Positions 7,943 to 16,109 of a stretch of 64,000 bases of DNA are shown piece by piece. A model generated the notes under the pieces. The model ran no database searches and was not told the DNA's origin. It saw only the letters and a list, made by a program, of their open reading frames with translations. The stretch covers positions 1-64,000 of the forward strand of contig JACPRH010000056.1 of NCBI GenBank assembly GCA_016190055.1, read 5' to 3'. Source of the stretch: Nitrososphaerota archaeon. Its GTDB lineage: Archaea; Thermoproteota; Nitrososphaeria; Nitrososphaerales; JACPRH01. A program made the translations under genes and the position numbers. Positions within the stretch are counted from its first letter, which is position 1. Each line of letters begins with the position of its first letter.

Positions 7943-9011
7943 ACTGAACCGCGTAACGGAGAAGCGCAACCACCCCGCCGAGCTTCGACACCTGAACACC
8001 CAGATCCGTAGAAGGATCAATCAGAAACGCGGTGCCACGGCGACCCTCCACAGTATTCAAAAGCCTGATCACATCCTCCTCTTCCACACCAAGCTCAAAA
8101 ATACGATCCGAAACCAGCAGCGACTCAACCGCGCCAGCCTCAGCCGCGGCCATAACGTCTTTGAAACCTATGGCTAGCCGCTCATCCCCAACTGCGACAC
8201 GTCTAAGCATCTCCTCAAGCATCTCAGCCGCCTTACCGAGCCTGCTCTCCGAAATCTTCTCCCTCAGATTCTTAGAGTGAAGCGCAACATAGATACCGTC
8301 ATCACCTGTAGAGTCGATGCCCTCGATAACCTGAGCTGTCGCGGCCAGAGGCCTGCCGCTCTTCGAGAGGTAGTTGACGAACTCGTTTCTGGTGGTGCCG
8401 GGGCCGAACACGTAGACGGCTCTGCCGGGCTGAAAGAAGCTTTCAGCTGTCTCAGCCACCTTCTTGAAGTAAGGTTCAAGCGGCTTAGCGGCTTCACGGT
8501 AGAACTTGCCTGAGAAGCCTGAGTGCACCGTCGGAAAAATCTGCAGATGCACCCCCTTCACCAACCCTAAGCCTGCTTCACGCCTATCAATCGCTACCAT
8601 AACGAAACCAGCCTCCTTTTCTCCTTCCTTATCCTTCTTCAACAAGGAGATTTCGAGCTGACCCAGATGCTCCTTCTTCAACCCGATCTTCTTCATCGGA
8701 GTAATAGCCAGCGAGTGAGAAACACCTTTAGACACCATCTCATTCGAGGTGGAGACAATCTCCCCTAGAACCCTCAGCCTCTCCAACGCAGAATCTAAGC
8801 TAATCTGCTCAACCCGCAGAGTAATAGAGACGCTGATACGCTCACCCTTATCAGGCCGAACGTAATCCCCAACCTCCTTCACAACCCGCTTAGTCTCCCC
8901 TGAAACCAAATCACCGGCAGAAACAATCCTACGGATAACCCAGAGATCCTCCGCATCCTCAGGAGTGAGGACGACCAGCCCCGCCTTCGGGACTAACCGG
9001 TGAATGATCAT
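7917..9011 (-). CDS. pelA: Pelota (Dom34) mRNA surveillance factor
   Basis: 364 residues with the three domains of archaeal Pelota: an Sm-like N-terminal domain (LTPEDAEDLWVIRRIVSAGD), an eRF1-like middle domain (roughly 130-260; VFGPGTTRNEFVNYL), and an eRF1_3/L7Ae-like C-terminal domain (FKDVMAAAEAGAVESLLVSD). With archaeal EF1A it recognises ribosomes stalled at the 3' end of mRNA and, with ABCE1, splits them. The middle domain lacks a GGQ motif as expected for Pelota rather than release factor. The stop region overlaps cutA; dnaG lies 33 bases upstream on the same strand, so co-transcription with dnaG is plausible. Confidence 0.93.
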   Translation of the reverse strand: MIIHRLVPKAGLVVLTPEDAEDLWVIRRIVSAGDLVSGETKRVVKEVGDYVRPDKGERISVSITLRVEQISLDSALERLRVLGEIVSTSNEMVSKGVSHSLAITPMKKIGLKKEHLGQLEISLLKKDKEGEKEAGFVMVAIDRREAGLGLVKGVHLQIFPTVHSGFSGKFYREAAKPLEPYFKKVAETAESFFQPGRAVYVFGPGTTRNEFVNYLSKSGRPLAATAQVIEGIDSTGDDGIYVALHSKNLREKISESRLGKAAEMLEEMLRRVAVGDERLAIGFKDVMAAAEAGAVESLLVSDRIFELGVEEEDVIRLLNTVEGRRGTAFLIDPSTDLGVQVSKLGGVVALLRYAVQFTSSEGRR

Positions 9012-9044
9012 CGACAGCTAGCTATTAGTCGGATAGTTAGTTAG

Positions 9045-10292
9045 TTAGATTCCGAGCTGCTCGAAGGTTGCGATTGCAATATCCGCTGGCTTCTTTGAGA
9101 TGTCGCCCACTCGGTGTCCAACCAGCGTCTTGACGCCTACACTCTCGCTCGCATCTACAAGCCTCTGAGTGATGATGCCGTCGAAAACAACTGTCTTTGC
9201 GTTCTTCTGCTTGCTTAGCTGCTCAACTAGCTGGTTAACAGGGATTTGGACAATAGGCTTCATCTTCGCGTCGAGAATGACCGACTCAAGTGTTCCATCA
9301 ATGCTTTTGTAAACATCCTTGATCTTTGTGACAAGCGGCGCTGGTAGCTTAGGCACAGGTGGAGCCGGTCGAGCAGGCGGTGCCGCCACTGCTGCTACTT
9401 CAGCAGGCTTCTTCTCCGCCGCCTCTTCAGTTGGCTGAGCTGCTGCTGTTGGTGTTGCCATCGCGGGTTTCACTATGCGTCTTCCCTCAGGCTTTACTAG
9501 CTGTATGATTTCTTCGGTTGTCAGATCTTCTACTTCTTTACCGACAGGCGCGTGGAGAACCTTCTGAAGCTCGGCGACCTGTCTGAGCTCCTTCTCGATG
9601 AGTTCGCCGCCTCTGTCTCCGTCAAGTACCGCGGTGATCTTCTTCTCCTTCGAGAGACGCTTAATCGACTCAGGAACCTTAGTTCCCTCAACCGCGACAA
9701 CGTTCTCAATGCCTGCTTTGAGGAACATGAGCACATCAGCCCGTCCCTCGACAACGTAGACATCGTTGGATGTGTAGACACCGGGTCCAGCTGGCAGCTT
9801 CTCCTTCCCGAAGGCGGTGATGCGCGCCGGCTTCGTAGACTCAGTAACTTCCTTCAAGATCTCCGTGCTTTCGCTGGATGTCTTTGAAGCCCACTGCTTC
9901 ATAATCTCCTTAGCCCGCTCAGCAATATACTTGCGTTTGAGGGCGCGGACATCCTCGATCTTGTCGAGCTGGAACCTTGCGCCGCAAGGACCTACTTTAT
10001 CGATGTTCTCGATCGCAGCTGCTATAACAGCGGCAGTGGACATATCAGTGGACATCGGGATGATGACTTCGCCATGAGTTCTACCGTTCTTGGACTCTAA
10101 CCGTATATCTATACGGCCGACTTTCCAGTTCTTCTGTAGCTCATGGAGATTCATCTCAGGACCGAATAATCCTTCTGTCTGTCCGAAGACTGCCCCTACT
10201 ACATCAGCTCTCTCTACTACACCTTCTACTTCGAAGCGTATCTTTATCTGATACTTTGGTACACTGGATTCTGGCATCAATTTTGCCTCCAA
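9045..10292 (-). CDS. dnaG: archaeal DnaG (bacterial-type primase homolog)
   Basis: 415 residues, typical for archaeal DnaG. The N-terminal domain (KYQIKIRFEVEGVVERADVVG to about residue 150) precedes a Toprim domain (about 170-260) with the conserved Glu of VVEGRADVLMFL and the DGDRGG metal site. An Ala/Pro-rich linker (about 280-325) leads to a C-terminal domain. In archaea this protein can have primase activity and is also found with the exosome as an RNA-binding subunit. A TATA-like element (minus-strand AACTTATATAC at 10347-10357) lies about 55-60 bases upstream of the ATG; a structured element lies further upstream. Confidence 0.95.
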   Translation of the reverse strand: MEAKLMPESSVPKYQIKIRFEVEGVVERADVVGAVFGQTEGLFGPEMNLHELQKNWKVGRIDIRLESKNGRTHGEVIIPMSTDMSTAAVIAAAIENIDKVGPCGARFQLDKIEDVRALKRKYIAERAKEIMKQWASKTSSESTEILKEVTESTKPARITAFGKEKLPAGPGVYTSNDVYVVEGRADVLMFLKAGIENVVAVEGTKVPESIKRLSKEKKITAVLDGDRGGELIEKELRQVAELQKVLHAPVGKEVEDLTTEEIIQLVKPEGRRIVKPAMATPTAAAQPTEEAAEKKPAEVAAVAAPPARPAPPVPKLPAPLVTKIKDVYKSIDGTLESVILDAKMKPIVQIPVNQLVEQLSKQKNAKTVVFDGIITQRLVDASESVGVKTLVGHRVGDISKKPADIAIATFEQLGI

Positions 10293-10319
10293 TCTTATTC
10301 CTATTAGTTAAGTTCAAAG

Positions 10320-10475
10320 CTTAACACTTATTGGTGGAAGTTAAGCTGTATATAAGTTATCCCGTGTTTGGGGGCTTTGCAATAAGTCAGTTTGAGGCTG
10401 GACTGTTTAAACACCGGGCACTTATTGCACAAAGCCGTGTCAAGTTATACCTAGTTATCACTGCGTTTCCACAGT
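10320..10475. promoter_or_regulatory. structured dnaG upstream region
   Basis: Between divergently spaced, same-strand genes dnaG and the Toprim gene. It holds a TATA-like TATATAAG (10349-10356), an interrupted hairpin whose arms GCTTTGCAATAAGT (10374-10387) and ACTTATTGCACAAAGC (10420-10435) pair with one two-base bulge, the sequence CACTTATTG in two further places (near 10325 and 10419), and near 10467 a partially palindromic TTTCCACAGTGAAAAC. The hairpin could be a small RNA, a terminator for the Toprim gene or a regulatory site; the sequence alone does not decide. Confidence 0.5.
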
Positions 10476-10506
10476 GAAAACGACGCGTGCGTGAAACCTC
10501 TGGAGA

Positions 10507-10926
10507 TTATTCCAGCATCTTGCTGTACGACTGCAAATAATCCTTGTAGCGGCTCAGCTCCTCTATGTGACGCACTCTTCCACGGGTCACAGAGGGCAGC
10601 TCACGTCTAAAGAAGAGATCAATCGTATTCTTCTTCTCCTCAAGCAGCAGCGCAGCCTTCTTCGTCAACGCGCGCCCCTCATGGTCAAGATCTAGCAGCA
10701 GAATCGTCTTCCTATACTTAGCGGCCTCATCAATCAGCAGATGCTTACCACCATTGTGGCAGAACATCAACACGTCTCCGTCGAAGCCGATTGCCCTCAA
10801 CGCCCTCAAATCACGCAACCCCTCAACAACAACTAACGCACCGTTCTTGCTCTCATCATTCAACCGCCTCACATAAAGAACAAGAGACTCCGATATCTCA
10901 CGATCCAGACTGTTCCTCAACGTCAC
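10507..10926 (-). CDS. small Toprim-domain protein (UPF0292 type)
   Basis: 139 residues built almost entirely of a Toprim fold: the acidic GALVVVEGLRDLRALRAIG block carries the conserved Glu, and LLLDLDHEGRALTKKA carries the DxD-type metal site. This matches the short archaeal UPF0292 proteins related to RNase M5-like Toprim enzymes. Its biochemical role is not established. It sits directly upstream of dnaG on the same strand, separated by about 210 bases that contain a hairpin, so it is probably a separate transcript. The neighbouring Toprim enzyme DnaG is unrelated in length and context. Confidence 0.75.
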   Translation of the reverse strand: MTLRNSLDREISESLVLYVRRLNDESKNGALVVVEGLRDLRALRAIGFDGDVLMFCHNGGKHLLIDEAAKYRKTILLLDLDHEGRALTKKAALLLEEKKNTIDLFFRRELPSVTRGRVRHIEELSRYKDYLQSYSKMLE

Positions 10927-10996
10927 GATAATTCTTCATAGATAACGAGAAAACCGACCAAAATAAGATTTACCATCATCCAGCAAACCTGCTTGC

Positions 10997-12433
10997 TTAG
11001 CTCGGTCTGCTAGGCTCGATATACTCGCCGTAGCCCGGTTTGCCTGAAACTACGCCAGCCTCGTCCATCACAACCTCGCCGCGAACCGCGGTCAACACCG
11101 GAGCCCCAGCAACCTGCCAGCCGTCAAACACCTTGGCTGAGCTCCGCGTATACATATCCTCCTCACGGAGAATCATCTCCAGCTTAGGATCAACAACAAC
11201 AAAGTCTGCGTCCCGCCCCACCTCAAGAGCACCTTTCCGTGAACTGATGCCAAACGCTTCAGCCGGGTTTCTCGACATCACCTCCACCAGCCTGAAGAGA
11301 CTGATACGCCCTTGATTCATCTGTGTCAACATCAACGGTAAAGCGGTCTCCAACCCCGGCACCCCAGAAGCCGCCTCGAAGATGTTCTTCCACCCCGGCT
11401 CCTTCGCCTCTCTGAGATGCGGCGCATGATCCGTAGCGAGAAAATCAATCACACCCTCATTCAACCCCCTCCACAACGCTTCCCTATCTCCGTCGGAGCG
11501 AAGCGGAGGATAGATCTTCCCATACGGCCCCAGCTTCTCAACCAAATCCTTGTTCGTCAACAACAGATAATGCGGACAGGTCTCAGCTGAAACCCTACCG
11601 TTACCGCCGCCGTTGTTCTTAGCCTCCTTAACCATCGAAACCCCCTCAGCTGTGCTTAGATGCGCAATGTTGATCCGCGCACCAGCAACCTCCTCAGCCA
11701 ATGAAATGCTCCTAGCCACCTCAAGAAACTCAGAAGCATTCGGAGCCGACCTGTAATACGCATCTAACCCCACGTCGCCAACAGCCTGCAAATGCTCCTT
11801 CAGGTGCTTTATCAAACGATCATCCTCGCAGTGAACGCTCAACAAACGCCCAGTCTTAGCAACAGCCTCCATCAAGCGAAGAAAAACCTCAGGCCCATCC
11901 TCACCAAAGGTAACTCCACGCCACCCCTCGTTCTCCGAAGGCAGCTCCCGAGTAAAGGTCTTGAACCCAATAACCCCCGCCGCAGCCAACCCCGTCAAAT
12001 CATCAAGATTACCAAAACCAGCTCCCCCGTAAAACGCATAGTCAACGATACACCGCTTCTCAGCCAACCTCTTCTTAACCCTGAAACCCTCAACAGTCGT
12101 AGTAGGCGGATCACAAGTCACAGGCATATCAAAAACGGTGGTGTATCCTCCAGCGGCAGCTGCCTGCGTCAAAGACTCGAAATCCTCCTGACCCGCAGGA
12201 GTCTTAGCACCATGCGGCTCCCGACTGTGAACATGTGTATCGATACAGCCCGGGATCACTAGATTCCCTTTAGCATCAATCACTCTATCCGACTTGACAC
12301 TCTGCTCCTTACTGCCGATCTTCACAATTTTCCCGTGATCGACAACTATGTCAGCCTCGACAATTCTATCCTTCAGAACTAGTCTTCCGTTCTTAACTAC
12401 GAGATCAACCGTAGGCATAGCTTGACTACGCAA
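10997..12433 (-). CDS. dihydroorotase / allantoinase-like cyclic amidohydrolase
   Basis: 478-residue amidohydrolase. PGCIDTHVHSREPH gives the HxH metal ligands, GFKTF carries the carboxylated Lys that bridges the two metals, SVHCEDD and NIAHLSTAEG give further His ligands, and ATDHAPH gives the catalytic Asp. The expected product is type I dihydroorotase (PyrC) of pyrimidine synthesis; allantoinase or hydantoinase activity cannot be excluded from motifs. No other pyr gene is adjacent. The ORF opens MRSQAMPTVDL; the second Met (about 12418) is an equally good start. The start region faces sdhA, with an AT-rich CATATATGTTTAC near 12451 as shared promoter. Confidence 0.8.
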   Translation of the reverse strand: MRSQAMPTVDLVVKNGRLVLKDRIVEADIVVDHGKIVKIGSKEQSVKSDRVIDAKGNLVIPGCIDTHVHSREPHGAKTPAGQEDFESLTQAAAAGGYTTVFDMPVTCDPPTTTVEGFRVKKRLAEKRCIVDYAFYGGAGFGNLDDLTGLAAAGVIGFKTFTRELPSENEGWRGVTFGEDGPEVFLRLMEAVAKTGRLLSVHCEDDRLIKHLKEHLQAVGDVGLDAYYRSAPNASEFLEVARSISLAEEVAGARINIAHLSTAEGVSMVKEAKNNGGGNGRVSAETCPHYLLLTNKDLVEKLGPYGKIYPPLRSDGDREALWRGLNEGVIDFLATDHAPHLREAKEPGWKNIFEAASGVPGLETALPLMLTQMNQGRISLFRLVEVMSRNPAEAFGISSRKGALEVGRDADFVVVDPKLEMILREEDMYTRSSAKVFDGWQVAGAPVLTAVRGEVVMDEAGVVSGKPGYGEYIEPSRPS

Positions 12434-12496
12434 CCGTCAAATAGAAAGAAGCATATATGTTTACAAAAAATAACCTCAGCGGAGTCTAATTAATCA

Positions 12497-14215
12497 TTGC
12501 CTGAAACCATCTCCTACGACCTTGTCATCATCGGATCCGGGATAGCTGGTCTCCGCGCCGCCATCGAGGCCAGCCTAACCAGCCCCGGCATCCGAGTCGC
12601 AGTGGTCACCAAAGTTCAGGCAATGCGGTCACACTCAGTCTGCGCCGAAGGCGGCACAGCAGCAGCCCTCAGAATCGACGAAGGCGACAGCTACGAATCA
12701 CACTTCCGAGACACAGTAGTCGGCAGCGACTTTCTAGCAGATCAAGACGTCGTGGAACGGTTCGTAAAGACAAGCCCTTCGGAGATCTTGGCGCTAGATG
12801 GCTGGGGGATGCCGTGGAACCGGCGGCCTGACGGCAAAATAGCGCAGAGACCGTTTGGAGGACACTCGTACCCTCGGGCGACCTTCGCTGAGGATCGGGT
12901 CGGCTTCTTCGAGATGCAGACGCTTTACGATACTCTTCAGCAGTTTGACAACGTGGATTTTCTTGAAGAATGGTTTGCGACTGCACTCTGCGTCGAGGAC
13001 GGCGAGTTCAGAGGCTTTGTCGCAATGGATCTCAGCAGCGGAGACCTCTACGGGATACAGGGAAAGGCAGGGATCATCGCAACAGGAGGAGCGGGTCGAC
13101 TCTACGGCTTCACCACCTACTCTCACTCCTCCACAGCAGACGGGCTAGCGCTCGCGTACAACGAGGGGCTGCCGCTGGAGGACATGGAGTTCATCCAGTT
13201 CCATCCAACAGGGCTGGTTCCATCAGGAATACTGATCAGCGAAGCGGCTAGAGGCGAAGGCGGCTACCTGCTCAACCGCGACGGTGAACGGTTCATGACC
13301 CGTTACGCCCCTACAGCTAAGGAGCTGGCGCCGCGCGACATCTTGTCGCAGTGCATCATCAGAGAGATTGAGGCTGGCCGAGGCTACACTCAGGAAGACG
13401 GATTGGACTATGTTCTGCTAGATGTTTCTCATCTCGGCGCTGAAAAGATTAACGAGCGGCTCCCTCAGATCCGGGAAGTAGTCATCACCAGCATCGGACT
13501 GGACCCGATTAAGCAGCCTATCCCGGTTAGACCTGTGACGCACTTCGTGATGGGCGGCATCGCAACCACAATAGAAGGAGCAACCAGCGTCAAGGGACTA
13601 TGGGCCGCAGGTGAAGCATCATGCGTCAGCCTGCACGGAGCGAACCGTTTGGGAACAAACTCGACAGCTGAATGCCTAGTGTACGGCGGAATAACAGGCC
13701 GCAACGCCGCTGAATACGCTTCAAAAACAGTTGAGAAACCGTTCCCTAAGGCGCGAGTTGCGCGGGAGGAGACCCGTATCTTCGATGGACTAATGGGCGG
13801 AGCAGGCTCAGAGAACCCGTATCTGGTGAAGAAGGAGTTCGAGGACGTAATGGATCGAGACGCCTACGTCTTCCGCTCAGCAGAATCACTTACACGAGCA
13901 CTCAAAAACGTCAAGGATCTACAGAAAAGAGCCTTCCGACACATAGAGGACAAGAGCCGAGTCTACAACACCAACCTCACAAACGTAATGGAGCTAGACG
14001 CAATGCTGCAAATAGCCGAAGTCCTGCTAACCGGCGCCTACGCCAGAACAGAGTCACGAGGCGCACACTTCAGGACCGACTACCCTAAACGCGACGACAA
14101 AAACTGGCTGAAACACACCCTGGCCTACAAAAGCAAAGAAGAAGACGGCGAACCGAGACTCGAATACAAGCCGGTGGTAATCACCAGCATCAAACCGGCG
14201 GAGAGAAAATACTGA
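12497..14215 (+). CDS. sdhA: succinate dehydrogenase flavoprotein subunit
   Basis: 572 residues. N-terminal dinucleotide-binding motif [10 protein letters not shown], the [15 protein letters not shown] segment with H46 as probable covalent FAD attachment site, the capping domain with [11 protein letters not shown], the active-site Arg region and the C-terminal helical domain with FRTDYP. Catalyses succinate to fumarate in the TCA cycle and feeds electrons to SdhB. First gene of a tight A-C-D-B operon. TTG start chosen because it places the FAD motif at residue 10-20 as usual and lies at a leaderless distance from the TATA region near 12453. Stop TGA overlaps the ATG of the next gene by one base. 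Confidence 0.95.
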   Translation: MPETISYDLVIIGSGIAGLRAAIEASLTSPGIRVAVVTKVQAMRSHSVCAEGGTAAALRIDEGDSYESHFRDTVVGSDFLADQDVVERFVKTSPSEILALDGWGMPWNRRPDGKIAQRPFGGHSYPRATFAEDRVGFFEMQTLYDTLQQFDNVDFLEEWFATALCVEDGEFRGFVAMDLSSGDLYGIQGKAGIIATGGAGRLYGFTTYSHSSTADGLALAYNEGLPLEDMEFIQFHPTGLVPSGILISEAARGEGGYLLNRDGERFMTRYAPTAKELAPRDILSQCIIREIEAGRGYTQEDGLDYVLLDVSHLGAEKINERLPQIREVVITSIGLDPIKQPIPVRPVTHFVMGGIATTIEGATSVKGLWAAGEASCVSLHGANRLGTNSTAECLVYGGITGRNAAEYASKTVEKPFPKARVAREETRIFDGLMGGAGSENPYLVKKEFEDVMDRDAYVFRSAESLTRALKNVKDLQKRAFRHIEDKSRVYNTNLTNVMELDAMLQIAEVLLTGAYARTESRGAHFRTDYPKRDDKNWLKHTLAYKSKEEDGEPRLEYKPVVITSIKPAERKY

Positions 14216-14688
14216 TGACACAACGCAGAAAACAACAACACCCTCCTTCATCAGAAGCCGAGATGCGCGCCGCTAGACCCGGTGTTAAACGATGGTTCGG
14301 ATACCGGCATCTCAGCCGCACAGCCTTCATGATGCAGCGTGTAACCGGCATCGGGCTTGTAGCCTTCTTCGTCCTACATGTCTTCGATGTTGGGAACATA
14401 ACCGGTGGATCGTTGACCTGGGCCAATTTTCTAAGCGTCGCTGAAACTCCACTAGGCGGCATCGCCCTGATACTGGTGCTCGCAAGCATAGGTTTCCACT
14501 TCATGAACGGATTACGTTTGATGCTAGGCGAGTTCGGGGTAACGCTTCCAAAGCCTAGGCGACCGGACTACCCATACCTTCCACGTTTCTTCACCACGAC
14601 TCAGCGACTACTCGTGATCCTAGGTGCGGTGATGGGCATCATCTTCGCTTTACTTGGTTACCTCTTCATCTTTCTAGGGGTTGACTGA
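14215..14688 (+). CDS. sdhC: succinate dehydrogenase membrane subunit (cytochrome b type, SdhC)
   Basis: 157 residues with three membrane helices (about 50-72, 85-110, 130-155). The RVTGIGL motif at the first helix and HFMNGLRLMLGEFG, whose His is a probable haem b ligand, identify it as SdhC. It starts one base inside the sdhA stop codon, which suggests translational coupling. Anchors the SdhAB dimer and passes electrons to quinone. The first 45 residues are hydrophilic and basic, longer than in bacterial SdhC. Confidence 0.85.
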   Translation: MTQRRKQQHPPSSEAEMRAARPGVKRWFGYRHLSRTAFMMQRVTGIGLVAFFVLHVFDVGNITGGSLTWANFLSVAETPLGGIALILVLASIGFHFMNGLRLMLGEFGVTLPKPRRPDYPYLPRFFTTTQRLLVILGAVMGIIFALLGYLFIFLGVD

Positions 14689-15049
14689 CGGACAGATGCG
14701 GTTCTCTCCAGTTATGCTGCTTCACTACGTTACCGCAATTCTAATCCTAGCCTTCGGAGCAGTGCATCTAGCAACTCACTCCTTCCTGGATCCAGCAGGA
14801 TACTCAGGAGGCATAGCGTACTTCACTGTCATATCTCACTTCTGGAACCCGCTTTACGCCGCCACACTCGAAGGCATCCTGGTAACAGTGGCCTACCACG
14901 GCTTCAACGGCGTCCGCAACATCCTCCTAGAGTTTAGGCAAGACAGAAGCTGGAACCGAGCCGTCACAGTACTGCTCCTACTCTTCGGCACCGTCGTTAT
15001 AGTATACGGGACAAGAACTATCCTAATCGTATCACTGGGATGGAGGTAG
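14681..15049 (+). CDS. sdhD: succinate dehydrogenase second membrane subunit (SdhD)
   Basis: 122 residues, three predicted helices; HLATH and the AYHGFNGVRNILLEF block, similar in pattern to the HFMNGLR segment of SdhC, supply candidate haem or quinone residues. TTG start overlaps the sdhC end by eight bases and the gene overlaps sdhB by ten, fitting a coupled operon. The position between sdhC and sdhB is the main support for the call. Confidence 0.8.
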   Translation: MTDGQMRFSPVMLLHYVTAILILAFGAVHLATHSFLDPAGYSGGIAYFTVISHFWNPLYAATLEGILVTVAYHGFNGVRNILLEFRQDRSWNRAVTVLLLLFGTVVIVYGTRTILIVSLGWR

Positions 15050-15834
15050 AAGAAGACTGGATGACTGAAGAGAAGAAGGAAGAAATCACTTTGAAGATTG
15101 TCAGGTCAACCCCGTCCAAGAACATCAAACCAAAGGTCGCCACCTACACCGTCCCTGTCACAAAAGGCATGACCGTCCTAGACGCGCTGCAGTACATCAA
15201 GGCTAACGTTGACCACTCACTCGCCTTCCGCTACTCCTGCAGAATGGGTAACTGCGGAAGCTGCGCCGTCATCGCAAACAACAAACCCATCCTCGCCTGC
15301 CAAACACAAATAATGAACCTAGGCGGCCGCGAAATCGAGCTTCGACCACTCGAAAACTTCCCGGTAATCCGAGACCTAGTCACAAGCTTCAACGAATTCC
15401 ACAGCAAACACCGTCAAGTAAAACCCTACATAATAACAGTAACCCAAAACGGCGGCGAAGAAAAAGAAAACGAAAAAGAAGAAGGGAAGACCGCGAAACC
15501 TGAGCATCTACAGAGCCCCGAGGATCTTGAAAGATACATTCAGTTCGCGCACTGCATAAAATGCGGCTTATGCTTCCACGCCTGCCCCATCACAAGCACA
15601 AACATAAGCTTCCTCGGGCCACAAGCCCTCGCACAAGCCTACAGATACCTCGCGGACAACCGAGACCAAGACGACCACCTACGTCTAGAAATCGTCGATA
15701 CCAAAAACGGATGCTGGAGCTGCCACCTAATCGGCGAGTGCAGCTACGCCTGCCCGAAAGGAGTCGACCCAGCCCTCGGCATCCAGCTCCTAAGAAGAAA
15801 AGCCACCGCCCAAAAACTAGGCGTAACAAAATAA
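15040..15834 (+). CDS. sdhB: succinate dehydrogenase iron-sulfur subunit
   Basis: 264 residues. The N-terminal ferredoxin domain binds a 2Fe-2S cluster through CRMGNCGSC and a later Cys (ILACQ). The C-terminal domain has CIKCGLCFHACP and CWSCHLIGECSYACPKGVDP; the latter replaces the usual second ferredoxin spacing and, with four to five Cys, would hold the 4Fe-4S and 3Fe-4S or a second 4Fe-4S cluster. An acidic Glu/Lys linker (about 140-155) joins the halves. Transfers electrons from SdhA to the membrane subunits. ATG 15061 is an alternative start; ATG 15040 overlaps sdhD. Confidence 0.93.
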   Translation: MEVEEDWMTEEKKEEITLKIVRSTPSKNIKPKVATYTVPVTKGMTVLDALQYIKANVDHSLAFRYSCRMGNCGSCAVIANNKPILACQTQIMNLGGREIELRPLENFPVIRDLVTSFNEFHSKHRQVKPYIITVTQNGGEEKENEKEEGKTAKPEHLQSPEDLERYIQFAHCIKCGLCFHACPITSTNISFLGPQALAQAYRYLADNRDQDDHLRLEIVDTKNGCWSCHLIGECSYACPKGVDPALGIQLLRRKATAQKLGVTK

Positions 15835-15936
15835 CATCACTATTCCGCGATTTACCTACTCACGCATTGGCCAATAACCTACCTAAAGAAAAGAAGTGAA
15901 TAGTGTACCCCGTCTCTGACTGGCGCGGGTCATGGC

Positions 15937-16041
15937 GAGATCTACTGATCTCATTCTCACGCGTCTTTCTGCCGGGGCTTTTGTCTCCATCTGTCGCGCG
16001 TGTGGGTAAACGAGGTTCACATGATATTCGAAATATCGAAT
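15937..16041. other. convergent sdhB-pheT intergenic with two perfect inverted repeats
   Basis: The 275-base gap between converging genes contains GAGATC-TACT-GATCTC (15937-15952) and ATTCGA-AATA-TCGAAT (16026-16041), each a 6-bp perfect arm with a 4-base loop. No ORF is supported. They may be transcript 3' structures for the two operons; neither is followed by a clear T run except TTTTTTC near 16096 (relevant for the plus direction). Confidence 0.4.
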
Positions 16042-16109
16042 GATTCAAACACCCGCCGTTTAACGCGTGTATTACGATGGAGACATGTCGAGATCCTTTT
16101 TTCTCTGTT

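Noticed and set aside
16026-16041. ATTCGAAATATCGAAT as an operator
   Set aside because: It lies between convergent gene ends, with no start nearby; a 3' structure is more likely.
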